This document shows, one piece after another, positions 45,401 to 56,922 of a stretch of 64,000 nt of DNA. Within the stretch, counting starts at the first letter, position 1, and each line of letters begins with the position of its first letter. Origin of the DNA: Eudorina sp. 2006-703-Eu-15 (Eukaryota > Chlorophyta > Chlorophyceae > Chlamydomonadales > Volvocaceae); assembly GCA_003117195.1 (NCBI GenBank), contig BDSI01000147.1, positions 186,001 to 250,000 on the forward strand, in the 5' to 3' direction. Position numbers and translations under genes: made by a program. The notes under the pieces were generated by a model. It was not told where the DNA came from, did not search any database, and saw only the letters and a list, made by a program, of their open reading frames with translations.

Positions 45401-48400
45401 CGGTGAACGAGGGATTGAAAGCGCTCGTCGCAGCTCACTTTGGTTCGGCCGTCGTTTTGTCGAGCCCGCCGCGCACCTAGCTCTCTATTAATGATAAACG
45501 TATTAATTCCCTTCCCGAAAGCTAATGGTAAGCCTACAGACTCCAGCCATATTACATTCCGACTGCAAGGCAGTACACCTGTATGACCCGCCGTTTCCTC
45601 CATCCTGAAGTTAACAAAACGTTCCTCGCATTTTTGCGTATCTAATATTATAACGGCGCGGCTCTGGCTGGACTGTGCGTTCATGTTGCGATTCATCGTC
45701 TTTCATGTTCTGAACTTGCTGTCCGCGTCACTTCTGTAAATTGTTTTTACACCACTGCGATTGATTTTAAATTCCCTTCTGGATGCTTCTCAGTTGCATG
45801 CGTTTCGGAACTGCCTTAACGTCATGGTAAGCCCGCTTTGCTCGTCATCACATCCTTCAACCGTCGTTCGGCAGCGCTGCGCACCTCTTGTTACGTGACA
45901 ACAATTACGGTGTTTTGAGATAAAATTTCATCGCGGTGTGCATCATAAGCAGCTTCGTCCCGACTTGCCACACATCGCTCGACTGCAAGGCAGTACACCA
46001 TTATGGTCAGTTGCTTCCCCCTTCTTTAACGAGCAAAGCATTTATTGCATTGTTCCTTATCTAACAATATAACGGTGCGGCCCGGGCTGAACTGAGCGTT
46101 CATGTTGCGATCAATCGTATTTCGTTCATGTTCCGACATTGCTTTAAGTTGCTCTCCGCATCAGTACTGTGATTTGTTTTAACACAACTAGCATTCCTTT
46201 TCAATTTCCGTCTTTACGCTTTTCAGTCGCATGCGTTTCTTACCTCTCTTAACGTCATCACCTGTCGGCCTCTTCGTGACATCCTTCAACCGTCATTTTC
46301 AGGCGCTGCGCACCTCTTTTTACGTGACAGCAATTACGGTGTTGTTAGATGATGTTTCAGTGCGGTGTGCTTGATAAGGTAGGCTTGCCGCTCTTTTCCT
46401 TGTGCGGATCGGGCTCGGCCATTCTCAACTCACTTTCCGACGTTAATGTCCGCACCACTGTGAAATGTCTGTGCAGCACTACGTAGGAACCCTTTAGCAT
46501 ACTTACTTACTTTTAGCGTCGCGGCTCGGGATAACACGTCCACTCTTCGTTTCGTCATCCACTTTCCAACCGCTTGCACGCCTCGCTCCAACACTCTTCC
46601 ACTCTTCCAATAAACGGCCTGTTCAAACCCACAATCCTACATGATCATGGCAGCTTGCTTCCCATCGTCATGATGGGGCACCACAACAATGAATTGCAAG
46701 CTGCCATGATACTGAACCTGCCTCATGCAAGTGCATTCTCATGCATGTGTACTATACCTGCTTGCAGAGTCTCAGAATCATGCACATCCTTCCTTCAGCT
46801 GCTATGTGGGTTCTCATGTCTGCTTTCCTTTCATGTCTGCCATGTGCCTCTTCTCTATCCATCACAGCACTGACTCGTCATGCCAGGGGGGGTCGACAGG
46901 GGGGGTTCCCCCCATGTCCATTAAGGGGGGGTGCGGGGGGCATAGCCCCCCGCGAAACCCCTTCTCCATCCCTGGATAGTCTTTCTAATGGGGCGGGGGC
47001 TGTTATTATTATTAGTATTGTTATTATTGCCCCCGCCTGTTATATACTCGCTACAAAATCTTCATCTCGCTCGTACGACACACATCTCTGTGTACTGCAC
47101 GCGCCCCCAAACCTCTTCCGAGACCTGTTTAGGAAAGCAGCTTCGCTACATTCCAACCGTCGCGATTCGTAGATTCCTGCTTCCGACACCTCTTTATTTA
47201 TTACGATACCAGTAGTTCTGCTATAGTCCTTTCCGATACTACTCTCGCGAGCACCGCTCTCTCGCACCGCTCGCTTCCTGTTCCTTGGTTGCTGAAATAT
47301 TAGTATGCTTCTGCCTAGTGCTGATGATTATTATGGCATTCATGGCTGTTCCACTGATTCATTCGCCGCCGCGCGTTTGCGAGTACTGCTCATGACCTGA
47401 GACTGTCCTGTCCATTCTTCGTTTGCTGAGGTCGGTGAACGAGGGATTGAAATCGTTCGTTGCAGCTCACTTTGGTTCGGCCGTCGTTTTGTCAAGCCGC
47501 GCACCTAGCTCTCTATTTATGATGAACATATTAATTTCGTTCCCGAAAGCTAATGGTAAGCCTACAGGCTGCAGCCATATTACATTCCAGCTTCCTCACG
47601 ACTTGCCTCACATTGCTCGACTGCAAGGCAGTACACCTGTATGACCCGCCATTTCCTCCATTCTGAAGTTCACAAAACGTTCCTCGCAATTGTGCCTATC
47701 TAATCTTATAACGGCGCGGCTCTGGCTGAACTGTGCGTTCATGTTGCGATTCATCGTCTTTCATGTTCTGAACTTGCTGTCCGCGTCACTTCTGTAAATT
47801 GTTTTTACACCACTGCGATTGATTTTAAATGCCCTTCTGGATGCTTTTCAGTCGCATGCGTTTTGGAACTGCCTTAACGTCATGGTAAGCCCGCTTTGCT
47901 CGTCATCACATTCTTCAACCGTCGTTCTGCAGCACTGCGCACCTCTTATTACGCGACAACAATTACGGTGTTTTGAGATAAAGTTTCATCGTGGTGTGCA
48001 TCATAAGCAGCTTCCTCCCGACTTGCCACACATCGCTCGACTGCAATGCAGTACACCATTATGGTCAGTTGCTTCCCCCGTCTTTAACGAGCTAAGCATT
48101 TATTGCATTATTCCTGATCTAACAATATAACGGTGCGGCCCGGGCTGAACTGCGCGTTCATGTTGCGATTCATCGTATTTCGTTCATGTTCCGACATTGC
48201 TTTAAGTTGCTCTCCGCATCAGTACTGTGATTTGTTTTAACACCATAGCATTCCTTTTCAATTTCCGTCTTTACGCTTTTCAGTCGCATGCGTTTCTTAC
48301 CTCTCTTAACGTCATCACCTGTCGGCCTCTTCGTGACATCCTTCAACCGTCATTTTCAGGCGCTGCGCACCTCTTTTTACGTGAAAGCAATTACGGTGTT

Positions 48401-51400
48401 GTTAGATGATGTTGCAGTGTGGTGTGCTTGATGTGAAGGTAGGCTTGCCGCTCTTTTCCTTGTGCGGATCGGGCGCCGCGATTCTCAACTCACTTTCCGA
48501 CGTTAATGTCCGCACCACTGTGAAATGTCTGTGCAGCACTACGTAGGAACCCTTTAGCATACTTACTTACTTTTAGCGTCGCGGCTCGGGATAACACGTC
48601 CACTCTTCGTTTCGTCATCCACTTTCCAACCGCTTGCACGCCTCGCTCCAACACTCTTCCACTCTTCCAATAAACGGCCTGTTCAAACCCACAATCCTAC
48701 ATTATCATGGCAGCTTGCTTCCCATCGTCATGATGGGGCACCACAACGATGAATTGCAAACTGCCATGATAATGTACCTGCCTCATGCAGGTGCATTCTC
48801 ATGCATGTGTACTATACCTGCTTGCAGAGTCTCAGAATCATGCACATCCTTCTTCAGCTGCTATGTGGGTTCTCATGTCTGCTTTCCTTTCATGTCTGCC
48901 ATGTGCCTCTTCTCTATCCATCACAGCACTGACTCGTCATGCCAGGGGGGGTCGACAGGGAGGGTTCCCCCCATGTCCATTAAGGGGGGGTGCGGGGGGG
49001 CGAAACCCCTTTTTCATCCCTGGATAGTCTTTCTAATGGGGCGGGGGCTGTTATTATTATTAGTATTGTTATTATTGCCCCCGCCTTTTATATACTCGCT
49101 ACAATCTGGACGAGCAATCTCTGTACTGCACGTGCCCGGAAACCATGCGCCGCCGAATGGATTTCCATTCGTACATACCTGCTTCCGATACCTGCTTCCG
49201 ATACCTGCTTCCGATACCGTTCCAAACGCCGTTTGTAGATTCCTTTCCGATACCTCCTCTTTCCGATACCATTTATTACTCTTTCCGTTTGCTTGGTCTT
49301 CGTACATTCCTTTCCGATACTCTCGCGAGCACCGCTCGCTCTCTGATCCCTGTTCACTGCAAAATTAATATATGCTTCTGCCTTGTGCTGATGCTGATGA
49401 CATTCATGGCTATTCCGCTGATTACGCTGATTCATTGGCCGCGCGTTTGCTTGTACTGCTCATGACGTTGTCCTGCCCATTCTTCGGCGCATTCATCATT
49501 CCTCACTTCCCACTGCCAAGAAAATGACATCACGTTTCGCGCTGGTCTACAGTTCTTTGGAGCTGTGTCGTTTGCTGAGGTCGGTGAACGAGGGATTGAA
49601 ATCGCTCGTCGCAGCTCACTTTGGTTCGGCCGTCGTTTTGTCAAGCCGCGCACCTAGCTCTCTATTTATGATGAACGTATTAATTTCGTTCCCGAAAGCT
49701 AATGGTAAGCCTACAGGCTGCAGCCATATTACATTCCAGCTTCCTCACGACTTGCCTCACATCGCTCGACTGCAAGGCAGTACACCTGTATGACCCGCCG
49801 TTTCCTCCATTCTGAAGTTAACAAAATGTTCCTCGCATTTTTGCGTATCTAGCATTCTAACGGCGCGCCTCTGGCTGAACTGTGCGTTCATGTTGCGATT
49901 CATCGTCTTTCATGTTCTGAACTTGCTGTCAACGTCACTTCTGTAAAGTGTTTTTAGGCCACTGCGATTGATTTTAAATTCCCTTCTGGATGCGTTTCAG
50001 TCGCATGCGTTTCGGAACTGCCTGAACGTCATGGTAAGCCCGCTTTGCTCGTCATCACATTCTTCAACCGTCGTTCTGCAGCGCTGCGCACCTCTTGTTA
50101 CGTGACAACAATTACGGTGTTTTGAAATAAAATTTCATCGCGGTGTGCTTCATAATGCTGCAGCTCTTTTCCTTGTGCGGATTATGGATGCCGCCACGAT
50201 TCGCAACTGACTGTCCGACATTTATACTGTCCGCACGACTGTGTAATGTCTTTGCAGCACAACATATGCACCCTTTCACATACGTGTTACTTTCTAGCGT
50301 CGCGGCTCGGCTCGGATGAACATGTCCACTCTTCCTTTCGTCCACGCCTCGCTCACAATCTTTTAATGTACGGGCGGTTCAAACCCACAATCCTACTTTC
50401 TCATGGCAGCTTGCTTTCCATCGCCGTTATGTATGGGGCACCACAAGGATGATTTCCAAACTGCCATGATAGTGTACCTACCTGCCGCATGCATGTGCAT
50501 CCTCATGTGTACTATGCCTGCTTGCAGAGTCTCAGAATCATGCAATCCTTCCTGCACCTGCTACGTCGCTTTTCATGCCTGCTTTCCTTTCATGTCCGCC
50601 ATGTGCCTCTTCGTTATCCATCACAGCACTGACTCGTCATGCCAGGGGGGGTCGACAGGGGGGGTTCCCCCCATGTCCATTAAGGGGGGGTGCGGGGGGG
50701 CCTAGCCCCCCGCGAAACCCCTTTTCCATCCCTGGATAGTCTGTCTAATGCGGCGGGGGCTGTTATTATTATTAGTATTGTTATTATTATTGCCCCCGCC
50801 TCTTATAGGTTCGCTACACAAAATTGACGAGCTACTATTCCTTGTCGTACATCATCTCGTACGTAGTAGACCATTCCGGAGCGCAAACCATTATCCGCTC
50901 CATTATTCGCAACGTTATCATCTATTTCCGTGCGCTTGCCAGCAGCACCACAAAGCATTACAACAACAACGCTCGCGAGCACCGCTCGCTTCCTTTTCGC
51001 TGCAAAATATGCTTCTGCCTAGTTATGCTGCGTGATGATGACATTCATTGCTATTGCGATGATTCATTATTTTGACGATGCCATTGAGTAGTATTCCATT
51101 CCGCTTGCGAGCAGACAGTGCAACGCTACGTTCACGAACGCGTTCATGAACGCGTTTGCTAGTTTTGACGACCACGTTGTCGTGCCCATTCTTCAGCGCA
51201 TTCAACATTCGTCACGTACATACCACTGCCATAGACGCCACGTTGGTGCTGTGTCCTTTGCTGCTGACGTCGGTGAACGGGTTCAAATCGCTCCTCGCTT
51301 TCCACTTTCGTTGCGCCGCCATTTTGCGAACGAAGCCGCGCAGCTCTCTATTAATGACCGTACTATTTACCGCCCGAAAGCTATTGGTATGCGTACAGAC

Positions 51401-54400
51401 TGCTGCCTTTTTACAGGCCAGCTTCCTGCCGAGTTGCCACACATCGCTCGACTGCAAGGCAGTACACCTGTATGGCCCGCAGTTTGCTCCGTTCTTAACC
51501 TAACAACACGTCCATCACATTATTGCTTATTTCATATTATAACGGTGCGGCTTTGGCGCGCGGCTGAACCCATCGTTCATGTTGCGATTGATCGTATTAT
51601 TTCATGCTCCCGCCGACATAGCTTCAAGTTGCTTTCCGCTTCACTACTGTCAATTGTTCTTACACCACTGGCATTCGTTTTAAATGTCCTTTTGGATGCT
51701 TTTCAGTCGCATGAGTTTCTTAACTCACTTAACGTCATGTTCCGACATTGCTTTAATAAGTTGCTGTCCGCATCAGTACTGGGGATTGTTTTTACACCAC
51801 TGGCATTCGTTTTCAATCCCTTTCTGGATGCTTATCAGTCGCACGCGTTTCTTACCGCACTTAACGTCGTACGGTATCTGTGGCCCGCCGCTTCGTCAAT
51901 TCCTCAATTGTCATTTTCAAGCGCTGCGGACCGCTTATTTCGTGACAGTAATTAAGGTGTTGTTGGAGGATATTCCATCGCGGTGTGCTTCATAATGCTT
52001 GCCGCTCTTTTCCTTGTGTGGATAAGGCTCCATCCGCGATTCGCAACTCATAGCCAACGTTACTGTCCGCACGCACGACTGTGTAATGTCTTTGCAGCAC
52101 TACGCCTGACGCATGTCGCATGCATACTGCCTTATTGATAGTGTCGCGCCTCGGGATAACACGTCCACTCTTCGTTTTGTGAGCCACCTTCCAACCACTT
52201 GTGTGCACTCCTCGCTAACACACTTCCAATGAACAGGCCCTCCAATCCCACAATCCTACATTATCATGGCAGTTTGCTTTCCATCGTCATCGTGGGGCAC
52301 CACAACGATGAATTGCAAACTGCCATGATAGTGTACCTGCTGCCTTGCCATGCATCCCTGCACTGCTGCCTATCATGTGTGCTGTTGCCTCACTGTGCCT
52401 GCATCCTCATTTAACATGCACATACATCTCTTCTTTCAGCTCCCATCCGATGCATGGTGTTTGTATCCTTTCATGTCATCAGTCATTTCCCTCTTAGTAC
52501 TTCATATATGACAGCACTGCCTTGTCATGCCAGGGGGGATCGACAGGGGGGGTTCCCTGAAACCCCTTTTTCATCCCTGAATAGTCTTTCTAAGCCCGCT
52601 TTGCTCGTCATCACATTCTTCAACCGTCGTTCTGCAGCGCTGCGCACCTCTTGTTACGTGACAACAATTACGGTGTTTTGAGAGAAAGTTTCATCGCGGT
52701 GTGCATCATAAGCAGCTTCCTCCCGACTTGCCACACATCGCTCGACTGCAAGGCAGTACACCATTATATTCAGTTGCTTCCCCCTTCTTTAACGAGCAAA
52801 GCATTTATTGCATTGTTCCTTATCTAACAATATAACGGTGCGGCCCGGGCTGAACTGCGCGTTCATGTTGCGATTAATCGTATTTCGTTCATGTTCCGAC
52901 ATTGCTTTAAGTTGCTCTCCGCATCAGTACTGTGATTTGTTTTAACACAACTAGCATTCCTTTTCAATTTCCATCTTTACGCTTTTCAGTCGCATGCGTT
53001 TCTTACCTCTCTGAACGTCATCACCTGCCGGCCTCTTCGTGACATCCTTCAACCGTCATTTTCAGGCGCTGCGCACCTCTTTTTACGTGACAGCAATTAC
53101 GGTGTTGTTAGATGATGTTTCAGTGCGGTGTGCTTGATAAGGTAGGCTTGCCGCTCTTTTCCTTGTGCGGATCGGGCTCCGCGATTCACAACTCACTTTC
53201 CGACGTTAATGTCCGCACCACTGTGAAATGTCTTTTCAGCACTACGTTGGAACCCTTAAGCATACTTACTTACTTTTAGCGTCGCGGCTCGGGATAACAC
53301 GTCCACTCTTCGTTTCGTCATCCACTTTCCAACCGCTTGCACGCTTGCTCCAACACTCTTCCACTCTTCCAATAAACGGCCTGTTCAAACCCACAATCCT
53401 ACATTATCATGGCAGCTTGCTTCCCATCGTCATGATGGGGCACCACAACGATGAATTGCAAACTGCCATGATAATGTACCTGCCTCATGCAAGTGCATTC
53501 TCATGCATGTGTACTATACCTGCTTGCAGAGTCTCATAATCATGCACATCCTTCTTCAGCTGCTATGTGGGTTCTCATGTCTGCTTTCCTTTCATGTCTG
53601 CCATGTGCCTCTTCTCTATCCATCACAGCACTGACTCGTCATGCCAGGGGGGGTCGACAGGGGGGGTTCCCCCCATGTCCATTAAGGGGGGGTGCGGGGG
53701 GGCGAAACCCCTTTTTCATCCCTGAATAGTCTTTCTAATGGGGCGGGGGCTGTTATTATTATTAGTATTGTTATTATTAATAGACTCGCGGCACTTTTTA
53801 TACGACATGCTCGTCCCACATAGCAGTACACACAAATCAGCGATTCCGCGACCGCGAAACACTGCGCTGAATAGCTGGAAATAATCCTCGCCAATTTCCC
53901 TTTCAATGTATGTTTTCAAAATTTGAAGCCATGAAGGGGCGCCTTCGCGCCAGCCTCGCGCGGCACTTGCTCGCGACCTCACATTCCTGCCCACTTGTGC
54001 GCGCGATTTCCGGCTCTCGCAGCTGCAACACGCTTCCTCTGTAATGTCTTTCATCAATATCTATCGAATGGTATGATTGCTGTCGCGCTCCCGGCGGAAA
54101 CGGGCGTCAGCTGGCCGCCTGCGAGTTGCTGTCGTCCGCCAGTGTCCTTGCTGTCCTTGCGCACGTCAGCACATACCTGTCATTCCGAGTTTGCTGTCGT
54201 CCTTCTGTTCCATTCTTCCATTCAGACTACACTTCTCTAGCGCTCCTTAACATCCTGGCCTTCCATGCAACATTGTGCGCGACCTTTGCATCGTAACCGC
54301 TTCCCCACTGAATCGTACCCGTAATTCTGCCTATCAGCGTCACCGGCCGTTTCGGCTGGATTCTTTGTTGGTCTGACATGTTCTTAATTTTCCAGATCGT

Positions 54401-55700
54401 TATGCTCAGTCTTGATTCATGCCGGGGTGGCGGAACCTGTGGGCGGACTTCGCAGCTCGGCAAAGTACGTCCATATGGACGTATGTTCATCTCCGCGCTG
54501 GTCTACAGTTCTTTGGTGCTGTGTCGTTTGTTGTGAGGTCGGTGAACGAGGGATTGAAAGCGCTCGTCGCAGCTCACTTTGGTTCGGCCGTCGTTTTGTC
54601 AAGCCCGCCGCGCACCTAGCTCTCTATTAATCATGAACGTATTCATTCCGTTCCCGAAAGCTAATGGTAAGCCTACAGACTCCAGCCATATTACATTCCG
54701 ACTGCAAGGCAGTACACCTGTATGACCCACCGTTTCCTCCATTCTGAAGTTAACAAAACGTTCCTCGCATTTTTGCGTATCTAATATTATAACGGCGCGG
54801 CTCCGGCTGAACTGTGCGTTCATGTTGCGATTCATCGTCTTTCATGTTCTGAACTTGCTGTCCGCGTCACTTCTGTACATTGTTTTTACACCACTGCGAT
54901 TGATTTTAAATTCCCTTCTGGATGCTTTCCAGTCGCATGCGTTTCGGAACTGCCTTAACGTCATGGCAAGCCCGCTTTGCTCGTCATCACATTGTTCAAC
55001 CGTCGTTCTGCAGCGCTGCGCACCTCTTGTTACGTGACAACAATTACGGTGTTTTGAGATAAACTTTCATCGCGGTGTGCCTCTTAATGCTTCACCTCTT
55101 TTCCTTGTGCGGATTATGGATCGGACGCCACCATTCGCAACTGACTGTCCCACATTTATACTGTCCGCACGACTGTGTAATGTCCTTGCAGCACAACATA
55201 TGCACCCTTTCGCATTCATCGTAATTCCAAGCGTCGCGGCTCCGCTCCGAAGAACATGTCCACTTTTCGTTTCGTGATCCCTTTCCAACCGCTTGCACGC
55301 CTCGCTGACATTCTTCCAATGAACGGGCTGTTCAAACCCACAATCCTACTTTCTCATGGCAGCTTGCTTTCCATCGTCGTAATGGGGCACCACAACGATG
55401 ACTTCCAAACTTCCATGATAGTGTACCTACCTGCCCCATGCATGTGCATCCTCATGTGAGCTATGCCTGCTCACACAGTCTCAGAATCATGCACATCCTT
55501 CCTGCAGCTGCTACGTGGCTTTTGCTGTCTGCTTTCCTTTCATGTCCGCCATGTGCCTCTTCTTAATTCATCCATCACAGCACTGACGCGTCATGCCAGG
55601 GGGGGTCGACAGGGGGGGTTCCCCCGGAAAATATCATATTATGGATGTAGCCCTAATCAAGGCGGGGGCTCTTATTATGATTAGTATTGTTATTATTGGG

Positions 55701-56922
55701 CCGTATTATTATTGCAGGGTTAGTATTAGTATTGTATTCTGAGCGGCTCATACGTACATACAGGGAGCTGTGTGTGGGTTTGGCCACTGCTGCCGCCGGC
55801 TGCTATGTTACAGTCTTCGGCTGACGAGCGACCTGCTTGGTAAATGCGTTAATTCCTAAGTGTCCCTGGGCATATATGTGTGAGTGTGTCTGCTTCTGCT
55901 GCTGTGGGCGTGTGGCTGCTGACCTGCCTGCTGTTCTAAGTGCCTCATCATACATGAGGCTGTTTATTGCTGTGGCTGCTTTTACTACTGCCTTAGATGG
56001 GCTAACGACGTGGCTGCCAGTCCGGTGCACAAATAAAAAGGCATAGTGCTGAATGAATGAATGAACGTCGGTTACAGTAGTGGACCCCAAAGGGATCACG
56101 CACCGGTAGGTGTATACAGGGGCAAGCCCCAGCAGGCCCCACGGACTACACCGACAAGGTGGCACCTCAACGCCGCAAACAAAAAACACAGCGGGTTATG
56201 ACCCCACCCAGACAGACACCAAAACAAGCAGAGGCGCAAAGCGCGACAACACTACCAAAGGGATAGACACAGCATAGGGCGGGAACCGCAGATGTGGGTA
56301 AAGCCAAGCACAGGGAATACTGATGGACACAGCAGTAAACCTTATTCGTTGTTCGTGTCACATTTCCCCCTGTAGTAGTGAGTAAAATGGCAGCCGTGTG
56401 CATTGTCCTCGGAAAATAAACCAGCTCCTCATACATCCCCATAGAATATATATTATACCTGCGTGATAGCCTACACCAATGCTAAGGAGTACTTACACTC
56501 CTGTTGTTCTTAGTCGTCAACATTAGGCATCATACCTTCCCCACTGTGGATAACAGCGTTAGACACCGCCCACCAGCCACTGACAGCAGCCTGTCACATC
56601 AATTCTCATCGCGACCGTCCCTGACATTGCTGGGAACTGTCAGAGCTCAGACGGTACCTATATATTGAACAGCCAATAACAGCGGCGGAAATGTTGGCTA
56701 AGGCTGTCAGGCTAACATTTCCTGACAGGCTGGCCTGTCAGAGCCTGTCAGACCCCCTATATGTTGGTAGGGTTGATTGCCAGCTCTCACTCGCTCACCT
56801 ACTAATAATAACGAACTCGCCACCGCTACTAGCCAAATTGCCAAACATTCACACCACCAGCAGGTAACAATGTGAACAAATACCTAAACGTTACAGCTAT
56901 TGCTTTAACTCATGCACATGTA
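55701..56922. other. Region between array end and gene stop codon
   Basis: No supported coding region. It holds a (TGAA)-like short tract near 56052, a GGACCCC...GATCACGCACCGG segment (56080-56110) distantly like the small repeats at 60078 and 60969, and a cluster of TGTCA/TGACA pentamers at 56575-56760. Part of it is probably the 3' UTR of the minus-strand gene. Confidence 0.5.
56891..56895 (-). terminator. Candidate poly(A) signal TGTAA
   Basis: Plus-strand TTACA, that is TGTAA on the gene strand, 28 bp after the stop codon. TGTAA is the usual poly(A) signal in volvocine algae. Another candidate lies near 56492; the pentamer is short, so either could be chance. Confidence 0.35.

Larger units (their letters stand above)
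24049..55700. repeat. 2-kb tandem array, right part, about 16 units
   Basis: The poly-G block GGGGTCGACAGGGG anchors units at about 25997, 28038, 30161, 32235, 34184, 36261, 38327, 40581, 42445, 44507, 46886, 48944, 50644, 52532, 53648 and 55601. Spacing is mostly 1.95-2.12 kb. Each unit has an internal duplication: two related halves each contain CATCGCTCGACTGCAAGGCAGTACACC and a GTTCATGTTGCGATTCATCG block. Downstream of the hairpin block, units carry one of at least four alternative sequences. No ORF over about 250 codons appears, and the short ones cross hairpins and drift in frame, so I see the array as non-coding. It could be a centromeric, subtelomeric or transposon-derived satellite. 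Confidence 0.9.
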
